The notes below the pieces were generated by a model. It ran no database searches. It was not told the DNA's origin and saw nothing but the letters and a program-made list of their open reading frames with translations. This document shows positions 8,681-16,543 of a stretch of 64,000 bases of DNA, piece after piece. Each line of letters starts with the position of its first letter. Positions within the stretch are counted from its first letter, which is position 1. The DNA is from Thiothrix lacustris DSM 21227 (GTDB lineage Bacteria; Pseudomonadota; Gammaproteobacteria; Thiotrichales; Thiotrichaceae). Where the stretch lies: NCBI RefSeq assembly GCF_000621325.1, contig NZ_KK211257.1:126682-190681 (forward strand), in the 5' to 3' direction. Position numbers and translations under genes: made by a program.

Positions 8681-9001
8681 TTACAGGAAATCGTGTCCGG
8701 TCATATCGCCTTCGATATTCATGTGGATTTCGCTCACGCGTGGCATCCGTTTGAGTATGTAAGCCGCCATGAGTGTGCCGCTTTGCTGGTTGCCGTTGGA
8801 TAGCGCGGTGAGAAGCTTATCTGCCACGATTTGGCAACGCTGTTCCTGATCGGGGTTGTCTACCCATGTTCGGCTCATTTGATAGCCTTTATCCATGTCC
8901 TGATCGAGTTGTGCAAAAAAGTCTTCGCCTTCTGCCAGTATGAAATCTGGCACGTCAATATCGCGTGTGGTGTCGTTGATTTGTATCCGTAATTGCATCA
9001 T
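8681..9001 (-). CDS. Conserved-looking small acidic protein, function unknown
   Basis: A 106-residue soluble protein without signal peptide or membrane segment. The strand-turn start MMQLRIQINDTTRDIDVPDF is followed by a predicted helical, acidic middle part (AEGEDFFAQLDQDMDKGYQMSRTW) and a hydrophobic helix near LMAAYILKRMP. I recognise no family. It runs convergently toward soxA with a 5-bp gap and divergently from the PiuC-type gene. ATG at 9001 has AAAGG upstream on its strand. Only one cysteine (CQIV) is present. Confidence 0.6.
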   Translation of the reverse strand: MMQLRIQINDTTRDIDVPDFILAEGEDFFAQLDQDMDKGYQMSRTWVDNPDQEQRCQIVADKLLTALSNGNQQSGTLMAAYILKRMPRVSEIHMNIEGDMTGHDFL

Positions 9002-9064
9002 TCTTTAACCTTTTATCTGTCTCGTGGGCAGATTACCCGATTCCATCGCTTAAAGGAAATTGCC

Positions 9065-9733
9065 ATGCTATTGCTGATCAAAAAAGTACTCGACCCCCAG
9101 CGTATCAAGGAAGTGCAGGAATTGTTGGCCACCGGCGAATTCGTGGATGGGCGATTTTCTGCCGGAGCGGAGGCTGCCAAGGTTAAGTACAATCAGGAGC
9201 TTTCTCCTAACAGCCCTTTGCACCGCCGCCTGAATGCGATGGTGATGTCGCCGCTGGTACAAAACCCTGAATATCAAGCCGCCGTTATGCCACTGCGGGT
9301 AGCCACAGCGTTTTATGCGCGTTATCTGCCGGGTATGACCTACGGTTTCCACGTTGATGACCCGGTGATGGGGCCGATGTCGGGGCGTTACCGCACGGAT
9401 GTTTCCAGCACAGTCTTCCTCAACGATGACTACGAGGGCGGTGAAATCGTTATCCGCACTGCGTATGGGGAAGAAAGAATACGTGGGGAAGCGGGTGATG
9501 CGGTTGTGTATGATTCGGGTAGCTTGCACAAAGTCGCGGAAGTGACCAAAGGTGTACGGCTGGTAGCAGTGACCTGGGCGCAAAGTTTGGTGAAAGACCC
9601 GCAACAACGCGAATTGTTGTACCAGTTGGCTCAGGCACGCGAGGGGGTGATGGATAAACTACCAAAATCCACAGAGGCTGCCAGCATCAGTACCGTCCAC
9701 ATCAACTTGTTGCGGATGTGGAGCGAGGTGTAG
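9065..9733 (+). CDS. piuC: PKHD-type Fe(II)/2-oxoglutarate hydroxylase (PiuC/YbiX family)
   Basis: A 222-residue protein close to the usual 226 of the PiuC/YbiX family, whose genes often accompany TonB-dependent iron receptors. The iron site is H96/D98 in YGFHVDDPVMG plus H155 in YDSGSLHKVAEV, and R165 likely binds 2-oxoglutarate. I started at ATG 9065, which has AAAGGAAAT upstream and matches the family N-terminus LLLIKKVLDPQ; the longer frame from 8993 overlaps the divergent gene. No receptor lies beside it here. The in vivo substrate is unknown. Confidence 0.88.
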   Translation: MLLLIKKVLDPQRIKEVQELLATGEFVDGRFSAGAEAAKVKYNQELSPNSPLHRRLNAMVMSPLVQNPEYQAAVMPLRVATAFYARYLPGMTYGFHVDDPVMGPMSGRYRTDVSSTVFLNDDYEGGEIVIRTAYGEERIRGEAGDAVVYDSGSLHKVAEVTKGVRLVAVTWAQSLVKDPQQRELLYQLAQAREGVMDKLPKSTEAASISTVHINLLRMWSEV

Positions 9734-9845
9734 ATTAGCGCCACTAAGCCGAAAATCCCCTTTCTTTGTCAGGGATACGGTTGGCAATCGTTTGGTTTAA
9801 GTGCAAAACAGGGCGTGTGTTAAATGCAGCTACAAGGAGTTTTGC

Positions 9846-10691
9846 ATGGCGCAACTGTTGGTCAAGAAGTCATCTTGGTGGGAATTTAACACCAAGCAGG
9901 CACTAATATGGTTTCCTGTCGCTGCGGTACAAGCCAGTACGTTGGCAGGGTTGGGGTATTTTTACCACCGCCTCAACGTGTTGGAGGCGCAGCCTGTGCG
10001 TCAGCCAGTCTTGGCGAATGCCTTGCAAGATGTGAAAGCCCCTACTACGCGGCTAAACCGTGTTCCTCCACCACTGCCGCCTGCACCAGCACCCGCATCT
10101 TGGCAGGTCGCAATGGATAGCCCGGTGGCACTGGGTTTTATGCGCGTAGGGCAGGACTTTTCCCATGTGGCGCCAATAAAGCCAAAGCCGAAAGCGGTTG
10201 CAGTAAGGTCAGCGGTTTTGCATGATGCTGATAGGGCTGATATTAAGCGCGTGGCACAGGCCAACCGTTCCGCCTCCCCCGTTAAGCTGAAGAAAATCGC
10301 CCAGCAGCAGCTTGCACCTGCTGTTCCTGAGTCTGAACCTGTTTACGTGCCGGAAGTGGTCAACGCTGAGCCGTTACCCGTGGCAATACCGGCAGAAATC
10401 ACACGTGGCAAACCTTTGCCGGTGGGAATTGTGGCGTGGGTTTATTTGGGGGAGTTACGTGATTACGGCTGGTACGGGCAGCGTTTGCATATTTCCCCGG
10501 ATAGTGGTTTACCAGAAGTCGGTGGGGAATACCGCACGCAAAAAATTCACGGCATTTACGACCAGCCGCATGGCAATCGCACGATGGGCGGCTTCCAGCA
10601 AGGGGATGTGGTGAGTATTCTGGATGTTCAGCATGAGTCCAACCACGGAGTTTGGGCAAAGGTGCGCAAGATTCGCGCCGTGGGTCATTGA
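9846..10691 (+). CDS. Membrane-anchored proline-rich protein, function unknown
   Basis: A 281-residue protein with one N-terminal hydrophobic stretch (about residues 13-35, within ALIWFPVAAVQASTLAGLGYFY) that should leave the rest in the periplasm. A proline/alanine-rich linker (residues ~55-190) leads to a C-terminal domain of about 90 residues with strand-like repeats (VGIVAWVYLGELRDYGWYG, VGGEYRTQKIHGIYD, GDVVSILDVQHES), reminiscent of small SH3-like beta domains. The start at 9846 has AAGGAG six bases upstream; a GTG at 9801 is the alternative. It is followed by an intrinsic terminator, so it is probably a single-gene unit. Confidence 0.6.
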   Translation: MAQLLVKKSSWWEFNTKQALIWFPVAAVQASTLAGLGYFYHRLNVLEAQPVRQPVLANALQDVKAPTTRLNRVPPPLPPAPAPASWQVAMDSPVALGFMRVGQDFSHVAPIKPKPKAVAVRSAVLHDADRADIKRVAQANRSASPVKLKKIAQQQLAPAVPESEPVYVPEVVNAEPLPVAIPAEITRGKPLPVGIVAWVYLGELRDYGWYGQRLHISPDSGLPEVGGEYRTQKIHGIYDQPHGNRTMGGFQQGDVVSILDVQHESNHGVWAKVRKIRAVGH

Positions 10692-10718
10692 GTCGGTTTG
10701 TTGTCTGGTAAAAACTAA

Positions 10719-10742
10719 AAAAGCCGCTGGTTAGCGGCTTTT
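10719..10742. terminator. Intrinsic terminator
   Basis: AAAAGCCGCT-ggtt-AGCGGCTTTT forms a near-perfect hairpin with A- and T-runs on both sides, so it could work for both the upstream plus-strand gene and the convergent minus-strand gene ending at 10764. Confidence 0.85.
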
Positions 10743-10763
10743 CAGGTATCTGAAGCGTACAGC

Positions 10764-10955
10764 TTATTTCCAGAAGTTAGCTTCTTTGGATGCCATTTCG
10801 CGGACTTCATTCGTCAGCTCTTGATAACGTTCGCGGTAAGTTTTCCACTCACCAACGTAATATTCTTCTGCGCTGAATTTGCCTGATTGCTCGTATGCAG
10901 TGAATTTGCGCTGCATTTCAATCATTTCGTTGATCAGCTCTTGCTTAGTGCTCAT
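10764..10955 (-). CDS. 63-residue helical protein, function unknown
   Basis: A charged, fully helical cytoplasmic protein with no cysteine (MSTKQELINEMIEMQRKFTAY...). It has aromatic residues in the middle (EEYYVGEWKTYRERYQ) and ends in ANFWK. The start at 10955 has AGAGG upstream on its strand; a longer frame from 11084 overlaps a spacer without translation signal. It lies 88 bp downstream of the rspA-type gene in the same direction, with a shared terminator beyond it, so co-transcription is likely. I do not recognise a family. Confidence 0.65.
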   Translation of the reverse strand: MSTKQELINEMIEMQRKFTAYEQSGKFSAEEYYVGEWKTYRERYQELTNEVREMASKEANFWK

Positions 10956-11043
10956 GTCCGGTGCCTCTTTCAAAATAACCAAATTCTTGGTAGCAGGATA
11001 AACGGATTCCGTTAAAAGGGGGATACCCCCTTTCGGGTAGAAA

Positions 11044-11388
11044 TCAATAGCCGCCTTTGCGGTTAGTCGCTGGCAGACCCGCAACTTTCAAGCCTTGCTT
11101 GCTCGGTGCGCGTGGGAACAAGGTGTACATGTCTTTACTGGACAACTTCTTGTCGCTCCACTTGTCGGCCATGGCTTTCTGGATAATGCGTTCCATTGGC
11201 TGTGTGCCGTTGTTGTTAATGTATTGGTCGCGCAAGTAGTGGAGGACATCCCAATGCCGCTCGGTCAACTCGCCAATGCCTTCTTCAGTGGCAATAACTT
11301 TAGCAACTTCTTCGTTCCAATCGTTCAGGTTTACCAGAAAACCCGCTTCAGTGGTTTCGATGGTTGTGCCATTTACTTCGTAAGCCAT
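11044..11388 (-). CDS. rspA: DsrC/TusE-family paralogue lacking all cysteines (RspA type)
   Basis: A 114-residue protein with the whole DsrC fold signature (GFLVNLNDWNEEVAKVIA, LTERHWDVLHYLRD, YTLFPRAPSKQGLKVAGLP). It contains no cysteine at all. The position of DsrC Cys99 is Gly (KQGLK), and the C-terminal arm ends in NRKGGY instead of the penultimate cysteine. It therefore cannot form the trisulfide or persulfide used by DsrC or TusE. Members of this kind have been set apart as RspA, with a proposed regulatory role. A genuine DsrC (17300-17635) sits 6 kb away for comparison. GAGGAA precedes the ATG. Confidence 0.85.
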   Translation of the reverse strand: MAYEVNGTTIETTEAGFLVNLNDWNEEVAKVIATEEGIGELTERHWDVLHYLRDQYINNNGTQPMERIIQKAMADKWSDKKLSSKDMYTLFPRAPSKQGLKVAGLPATNRKGGY

Positions 11389-11527
11389 GTTTTATTCCTC
11401 ATGCAAAAGTGAATGTTGCCATTCGATGAAATTCTTGATCGCAAAATTATACGAAAAAGTACCGTTCCTCCCATTCCTCAAAAGGGATACACCCGGCTGT
11501 GAGGTGTATGCCGATGGGCGTAGAGGA

Positions 11528-12217
11528 TCATTCTGTAGGTTTCAGGGTTTTAATGCCCTTATGTGGCATGAATAACCCGCAACCCAACTTGCGCCCATCG
11601 CCTAAACCGTATTGTTGCAGCTTGATGGATGGGTCACTGTCCAGATCGGCAATCATCAGATGACGTGTGTGTAAAACGTTGTCGGGCGTGCGGAGTGTGT
11701 GGCTTTTGCCGCACAGCAGTTTTTTTACTTTGAAATCCGCCACCCTTTTTACTTCTGCTGCCATACGCTGCAAAAAGCTGTTTTCATCTTCACCCTCGTT
11801 CGATAGGACATAGCGAGCGAAGACTACTGAGGTGTGGATAAACGGCTTTTCTTTCATGTCACGCAGGCCAATCGGGTAGTCGCCAACATCCAGCGTCTTG
11901 CCGCTGAGAGCTTGTGTGGCAGCAATTCGCTGTTTGGGGATGCGTAAAAATAGGCGGGTGCGACGCGAAGGCAATAGGAATTGGTTGGTCGGGTCATCCG
12001 GGCGTTCCCAGCCATTGCCGCTTTCAGCGACGTGAACCGGGTGTACGCCTGCCACACTTTCCTCGGCAAACCAAGGTAAGGCTTGCTGGATAGCTTGTGC
12101 CAAATCCCAAGCATGATCGAGTGGCAACCGCTTGCAGTCGATGGCGAAACTCACGTCCAACACATCATCGGGTGCGATGTAGGGGAGGGTTTTATCTTCG
12201 TCTTCCTGCCAAAACAT
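11528..12217 (-). CDS. Orphan Cas6/Cmx6-like RAMP protein (MYXAN type)
   Basis: A 229-residue protein matching the Cas6 form of the MYXAN CRISPR subtype (Cmx6). It has LPLDHAWDLAQAIQ at 31-44, a basic strand SRRTRLFLRIP at 84-94, GKTLDVGDYPIGLR at 107-120, and the C-terminal RAMP glycine loop YGLGDGRKLGCGLFMP at 203-218. Cas6 enzymes cut CRISPR precursor RNA, and H35 is the candidate catalytic histidine. I see no repeat array and no other cas gene within 64 kb. Start 12217 has GAGG six bases upstream and lies 4 bp after the 65-aa gene. Family assignment is from memory of the pattern; function outside CRISPR is unknown. Confidence 0.72.
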   Translation of the reverse strand: MFWQEDEDKTLPYIAPDDVLDVSFAIDCKRLPLDHAWDLAQAIQQALPWFAEESVAGVHPVHVAESGNGWERPDDPTNQFLLPSRRTRLFLRIPKQRIAATQALSGKTLDVGDYPIGLRDMKEKPFIHTSVVFARYVLSNEGEDENSFLQRMAAEVKRVADFKVKKLLCGKSHTLRTPDNVLHTRHLMIADLDSDPSIKLQQYGLGDGRKLGCGLFMPHKGIKTLKPTE

Positions 12218-12221
12218 CCTG

Positions 12222-12419
12222 TTACCTCGCCGATGAAAATGCAATTTCCAGTTGATCGTACCAGTCTTCCGGGCGGTCTTTGTAGCCGGGTGGTTCAATA
12301 TCAATCTGGAAGAAAATGGAGCCTGTTTCTAGGGCACGTTTTTGTACGATTTGTTTTAACTCGTCGAAATTGCTGATGTTTTCACCTTCTGCCATCAGGA
12401 TTTGGCTTAAGCTGAGCAT
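12222..12419 (-). CDS. 65-residue protein preceding the Cas6-like gene, function unknown
   Basis: A small soluble protein (MLSLSQILMAEGENISNFDELKQ...) with a helical first half, an acidic/proline segment IDIEPPGYKDRPEDWYD and a short final helix. It has no cysteine and no hydrophobic membrane stretch. AAGGAGA lies upstream of the ATG. It begins 21 bp after the TauD-like gene and ends 4 bp before the Cas6-like gene, so the three are almost certainly one operon and this one is likely translationally coupled to the RAMP gene. I recognise no family. Confidence 0.7.
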   Translation of the reverse strand: MLSLSQILMAEGENISNFDELKQIVQKRALETGSIFFQIDIEPPGYKDRPEDWYDQLEIAFSSAR

Positions 12420-12440
12420 ATTGTCTCCTTGTGGTGGGGT

Positions 12441-13319
12441 TTAAAGCACCCGATCAAAATAACGCCCTCGGTACAGTAAGCGTTGTTGTGCCGGGTCGTC
12501 ACTGTCTTTGAAAGCGGTGCGGCAATGCAGCACGTTGTTGCACAACAAGCCTTCGCCTGCTTGTAATGTGTACCCTATTTTGTAAGGTGAGTCCTGTTGC
12601 CATAAATTCAATAGGAAATCGGCAGCTTCCAGTGTTAGCGGATCATCACGCCATTGTACGTTACGTTGGCGGGCGGAATAGCGCATGTGCAAGTGGCCGC
12701 TTGGCGTAATGCTGAACACTGGCCCGGATTGTGCCGGGCGGATGATTTCCCCGTTGAGGATATTGGCGGGGATGGTAAACGCATTCGGGTGCATCAGAGC
12801 GTGGATGTAATCCGGGTTGGCATCGCGTAGCAGGATGTAGGCAATCTCGTGATCCATTAGCCAGCTCATTCCGCCTTCCAGTGCGTGTTGGGCGCAATGC
12901 AATACCATGCCATTGATTTGTGCTTCCGGTAGATTGTAATACCCATCGGTATGCCAGCTTAACTGTTTATTAGTATAGGGAATGTAATCATGCTGCCCGA
13001 CATGGGACGTGACGTGTAAGGATGTCAGGCTGTCTTCATCGGCACACAAATTGTTATCCAGCCGGAATAGCCCTACTTTTTGCCCTAAACGGTGCACATG
13101 GCGTTTGTTGCGCACATCGCCTTGCATGAAACGGTACAGGGCAAGGTTGTGTTGACGGCAAATACTTTGAAGTTGAGCCAGTTCTGCTGCGCTGGGATTT
13201 TCCGGGTCCTGAATGGGTGTGAACAACTGTTCGGATGACAGTGGGTAGGCGTCCAATTTTTTTGTCCGCCATGTTTGGTAAGTCATCAGGTTATTGAAAT
13301 AAAAGGGTAAGTTGTGCAT
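12441..13319 (-). CDS. TauD/TfdA-family Fe(II)/2-oxoglutarate dioxygenase
   Basis: A 292-residue protein with the TauD-type iron site: H123/D125 in QLSWHTDGYYN and distal H265 in CNNVLHCRTAF, followed by a basic residue in RLLYRGRYFDRVL. Proteins of this family oxidise taurine, butyrobetaine and similar small molecules. The specific substrate here is unknown and this protein is not an obvious taurine dioxygenase. I chose ATG 13319 (GAGG upstream) over a TTG at 13349. It is the first gene of a minus-strand operon with the 65-aa and Cas6-like genes, and is divergent from dsrA across 319 bp. Confidence 0.8.
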   Translation of the reverse strand: MHNLPFYFNNLMTYQTWRTKKLDAYPLSSEQLFTPIQDPENPSAAELAQLQSICRQHNLALYRFMQGDVRNKRHVHRLGQKVGLFRLDNNLCADEDSLTSLHVTSHVGQHDYIPYTNKQLSWHTDGYYNLPEAQINGMVLHCAQHALEGGMSWLMDHEIAYILLRDANPDYIHALMHPNAFTIPANILNGEIIRPAQSGPVFSITPSGHLHMRYSARQRNVQWRDDPLTLEAADFLLNLWQQDSPYKIGYTLQAGEGLLCNNVLHCRTAFKDSDDPAQQRLLYRGRYFDRVL

Positions 13320-13638
13320 TTTACAGACCTCAGGAAAGACCGTTGCCAAATCCAGCTATTTGCAATATTAAAAAATCCGAATATGCTATTGTACTGTTGT
13401 TGCTGAACTATTTTTGATTATGTTGAAGGTATATCCCCTAAGGGATAGGGCTTGGATTCAGGCAACACCCCATGGGTGAGATTCTTTGTTGTAGGTATCA
13501 CGCATACACTTAGCAGACTCGCATATTGAGGGAACGAAAGTTCCGCGACCCGTTTTTGAATTGAAATTTCAGCCTGATTTTGAGTGTAGAGCCGGTCAGG
13601 AGGAAACGCCATCGTAATCGTTTACTGAGGAGGCAGGT
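13320..13638. promoter_or_regulatory. Divergent intergenic region upstream of dsrA
   Basis: 319 bp without a gene. A possible sigma-70 promoter toward dsrA is TTGCAA (13360-13365) with a 16-bp gap to TATGCT (13382-13387). A small hairpin TATCCC-ctaa-GGGATA lies at 13432-13447 in the long dsrA leader. GAGGAGG at about 13627-13633 is the dsrA ribosome-binding site. No operator of a known regulator could be recognised. Confidence 0.35.
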
Positions 13639-14940
13639 ATGGCAATTAAAAATTATCCAACACCAATGCTAGATGTGCTGGAAGAAGGCCCATGGCCTAG
13701 CTTCATCAGCGGCTTTAAAAAGCTGCGTGACGAGCATCCAGATGAACGCATCCGCAACACCATCAATGGTTTGATGGGGCAGTTGGAGCACTCTTATGAA
13801 ACCAAAATGGGCTACTGGAAAGGTGGTACCATTTCTGTCTTCGGTTACGGTGGCGGCATTATCCCGCGCTTCTCTGAAGTCGGCCACATGTTCCCGGAAT
13901 CCAAAGAATTCCATACCCTACGTGTACAGCCACCTGCTGGCAACTACTACACCACTGACATGTTGCGCCAACTGGCTGATAGCTGGGAAAAATGGGGCTC
14001 TGGCCTGCAAACTTTCCACGGCCAAACCGGCAACATCATGTTCATCGGTGCAAACAGCGTTAACTTCCAACACTTCTTTGATGAAATCAATGAATACGGT
14101 TGGGACTTGGGTGGTGCAGGCCCTTGCGTGCGTACTGGTATGTCTTGCGTGGGTGCTGCCCGTTGTGAAATGTCCAACTGTAACGAGCACGCCACGCATC
14201 GTCGCTTGATGAACAACTTTACGGATGACGTGCATCGTCCGGCGCTGCCTTACAAGTTCAAGTTCAAGGTTTCCGGCTGCCCTAACGATTGCCAGAACGC
14301 GATTGAACGTTCTGACTTCGCGGTTATTGGTACTTGGCGTGATGAGATGAAAATCAATCAAGCTGAAGTCGCCAACATGATCATGAAGAAAGCCAAGGAA
14401 ATTGGCAAAGAAGGTGATCGTTCTGCAGGCCGTCAGTACATGTTCGACAACGTTATTAGCCGTTGCCCTACTCAAGCGATCAAGCTGAACGACGATGACA
14501 CCATCACTGTTGATAACAGCAACTGTGTACGTTGTATGCACTGCCTGAACGTTATGCCAAAAGCACTGCAAGTAGGCGATGACAAGGGCGTAACTATCCT
14601 GATCGGTGGTAAGCGTACTCTGAAAATCGGCGACTTGATGGGTACTGTTGTTATTCCATTCATGAAGCTGGATACCGAAGAAGATTATGAGCGTATCGTT
14701 GAGCTGGCTGCTTCCATCATCGACTTCTGGGCTGAAAACGGTCTGGAACATGAGCGTTGCGGTGAGATGATTGAGCGTATCGGTCTGGTGAACTTTCTCG
14801 AAGGCATCGGTATTGACCCAGATCCAAACATGATCAAGCAACCGCGTAACGTTTCTTACGTGCGTACTGATGGTTGGGACGAAGCTGCTGAAGCTTGGTT
14901 CAACCGCAAGCGCGAAGAAAAAATGGCTGCGGCTGCTTAA
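13639..14940 (+). CDS. dsrA: Dissimilatory sulfite reductase alpha subunit (reverse type)
   Basis: The alpha subunit of the cytoplasmic alpha2beta2 siroheme enzyme, which here works oxidatively, releasing sulfite from sulfur bound to DsrC. It has 433 residues. The siroheme-[4Fe-4S] cysteines are in CVRTGMSCVGAARCEMSNC and SGCPNDC, and an inserted ferredoxin domain has CPTQAIKL and CVRCMHCLNVMPKAL. A strong GAGGAGG site precedes the ATG. It is the first gene of the dsrABEFHCMKLJOP operon; dsrEFH and dsrL in the same operon mark it as the sulfur-oxidizing type. Confidence 0.98.
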   Translation: MAIKNYPTPMLDVLEEGPWPSFISGFKKLRDEHPDERIRNTINGLMGQLEHSYETKMGYWKGGTISVFGYGGGIIPRFSEVGHMFPESKEFHTLRVQPPAGNYYTTDMLRQLADSWEKWGSGLQTFHGQTGNIMFIGANSVNFQHFFDEINEYGWDLGGAGPCVRTGMSCVGAARCEMSNCNEHATHRRLMNNFTDDVHRPALPYKFKFKVSGCPNDCQNAIERSDFAVIGTWRDEMKINQAEVANMIMKKAKEIGKEGDRSAGRQYMFDNVISRCPTQAIKLNDDDTITVDNSNCVRCMHCLNVMPKALQVGDDKGVTILIGGKRTLKIGDLMGTVVIPFMKLDTEEDYERIVELAASIIDFWAENGLEHERCGEMIERIGLVNFLEGIGIDPDPNMIKQPRNVSYVRTDGWDEAAEAWFNRKREEKMAAAA

Positions 14941-14959
14941 TACTATACGGCTCTTTGCA

Positions 14960-14986
14960 ACAGGGCGGCCAAGTGTGCCGCCTTGT
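14960..14986 (+). other. Hairpin between dsrA and dsrB
   Basis: ACAGGGCGGC pairs with GCCGCCTTGT over ten base pairs (one G-U) around a 7-base loop, followed by a weak T stretch. It probably acts as an mRNA-stabilising or processing element rather than a full terminator, since dsrB must be read through. Confidence 0.5.
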
Positions 14987-15034
14987 TTGCCCAGATTATT
15001 GATAAATTTGAGTTTACTCTGACGGAGGCTTCAC

Positions 15035-16111
15035 ATGGCCGCACCAGAAATGCGCGATCCTATTGAGTCTGGATGCCCAGATGGTTTCCAGTACATGCAC
15101 CCTGTTATGCGCCGCAACTACGGTTTGTGGGCATATCATGAAGACCCACGCCCAGGTGTGTTGGTTCACGTTTCCAAAACTGGCGAAAAAATCTGGACAG
15201 TCCGCGCGGGTACACAACGTATCCTCGACGTGTTCACCCTGCGCAAGCTGATGGACATCGGTGACACGTATGGCGAAGGTTATGTTCACTTCACCATTCG
15301 CTCCAATATCGAATTCCAAGTGGCTGACGGCGACAAAGTAGAGCCGCTGGTTAAGGCGCTGGAAGATGCGGGTTTCCCTGTTGGTGGTACGCGTAACTCA
15401 GTGACTTCACTGTCCCACACACAAGGCTGGTTGCATTGCGACATCCCTGGTACGGACGCTTCCGGCGTGGTTAAGGCCATGATGGATGAGTTGCTGCCTG
15501 AGTTCAAAGCATGGAACATGCCGAACCGCGTCCATATCACTACTTCTTGCTGCCAGATTAACTGTGGCGGTCAAGGCGATATCGCGATTAACGTACAGCA
15601 CGTTAAGCCACCAAAAATCAACCATGCACTGGTTGGTAATGTGTGCGAACGTCCAACGGTTGTTGCACGTTGCCCAGTGGCGGCGATTCGTCCTGCTATG
15701 GTTGACGGCAAGCCTTCCCTGGAAGTTGATGAGAAGAAGTGCATTTGCTGCGGTGCTTGCTACCCACCATGCCCTCCTATGCAGATCAACGATCACCAGT
15801 ACACCCAATTGGCTGTCTGGATCGGTGGTAACCACTCCAATGCGCGTGGCAAACCAACCTTCCAACGTTTGGTTGCTGCTGGTATCCCGAACAATCCACC
15901 GCGTTGGCCTGAAGCCACGGCGATTGTTAAGAAAATTCTGGAGTGCTACAAAGCGGGCGCGAAAGATTGGGAACGTATCAACGAGTGGGTTGAGCGCATC
16001 GGCTGGCCGCGTTTCTTTGAAGTGACTGGTCTGCCATTCACCAAGTACCACATCGACAACTGGCGTGGTGCGCGTGCAAACCTGAACTCTTCAACGCATA
16101 TCCGTTTCTGA
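15035..16111 (+). CDS. dsrB: Dissimilatory sulfite reductase beta subunit (reverse type)
   Basis: The 358-residue beta subunit, which carries the catalytic siroheme. Cluster-binding cysteines appear in TSCCQINCGGQGDI and VCERPTVVARCPVAAI, and the ferredoxin domain has CICCGACYPPCPPM. Its groove receives the C-terminal arm of DsrC. ACGGAGG precedes the start. It is separated from dsrA by 94 bp containing a hairpin. Length and motif order are as usual for the family. Confidence 0.98.
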   Translation: MAAPEMRDPIESGCPDGFQYMHPVMRRNYGLWAYHEDPRPGVLVHVSKTGEKIWTVRAGTQRILDVFTLRKLMDIGDTYGEGYVHFTIRSNIEFQVADGDKVEPLVKALEDAGFPVGGTRNSVTSLSHTQGWLHCDIPGTDASGVVKAMMDELLPEFKAWNMPNRVHITTSCCQINCGGQGDIAINVQHVKPPKINHALVGNVCERPTVVARCPVAAIRPAMVDGKPSLEVDEKKCICCGACYPPCPPMQINDHQYTQLAVWIGGNHSNARGKPTFQRLVAAGIPNNPPRWPEATAIVKKILECYKAGAKDWERINEWVERIGWPRFFEVTGLPFTKYHIDNWRGARANLNSSTHIRF

Positions 16112-16138
16112 TCGAAGCGGCACGAGGAATAGAACGGA

Positions 16139-16531
16139 ATGAAATACACAATTCTGGTCAACGAAGGGCCTTATCAGCACCAAGCGTCTGATTCTGCCAT
16201 TCAGTTCATCCGTGCTGCATTGGAGAAGGGCCACGAAATTTTTCGTGTGTTCTTCTACCATGACGGCGTAAACAACGGCACACGCTTGACTGTTCCACCG
16301 GCTGACGATCGCCTGATCCAGAAAGCCTGGTCAGAGCTGGCTGAAAAGCATGGTCTGGACTTGGTTATCTGTATCGCAGCGGCACAGCGTCGCGGCATTA
16401 TGGATGCAGATGAGGCGAAGCGTCAGGGTATGGACGCCAACAACATTGCCCCCGGTTTCCGTATTTCGGGCTTGGGTCAGTTGGTTGAAGGTGGTATTCA
16501 GTCTGACCGTTTAGTCGTGTTTGGCGATTAA
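16139..16531 (+). CDS. dsrE: Sulfurtransferase subunit DsrE
   Basis: The catalytic subunit of the DsrE2F2H2 complex, which binds sulfane sulfur as a persulfide and delivers it to DsrC. It has 130 residues. The active cysteine C78 in DLVICIAAAQRRG is at exactly the position described for the Allochromatium protein. It is homologous to TusD. Presence of DsrEFH marks sulfur oxidizers rather than sulfate reducers. It starts 27 bp after dsrB with a GAGGAA site. Confidence 0.97.
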   Translation: MKYTILVNEGPYQHQASDSAIQFIRAALEKGHEIFRVFFYHDGVNNGTRLTVPPADDRLIQKAWSELAEKHGLDLVICIAAAQRRGIMDADEAKRQGMDANNIAPGFRISGLGQLVEGGIQSDRLVVFGD

Positions 16532-16543
16532 GGAGCTGTAAAA

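Noticed and set aside
13432..13447. Small hairpin in the dsrA leader as a riboswitch
   Set aside because: Only six base pairs and no match to a known aptamer; probably incidental.
13918..14841. A 307-codon minus-strand open frame within dsrA
   Set aside because: It is the antisense shadow of dsrA; it has no ribosome-binding site and no recognisable domain, and the plus strand is a certain gene.
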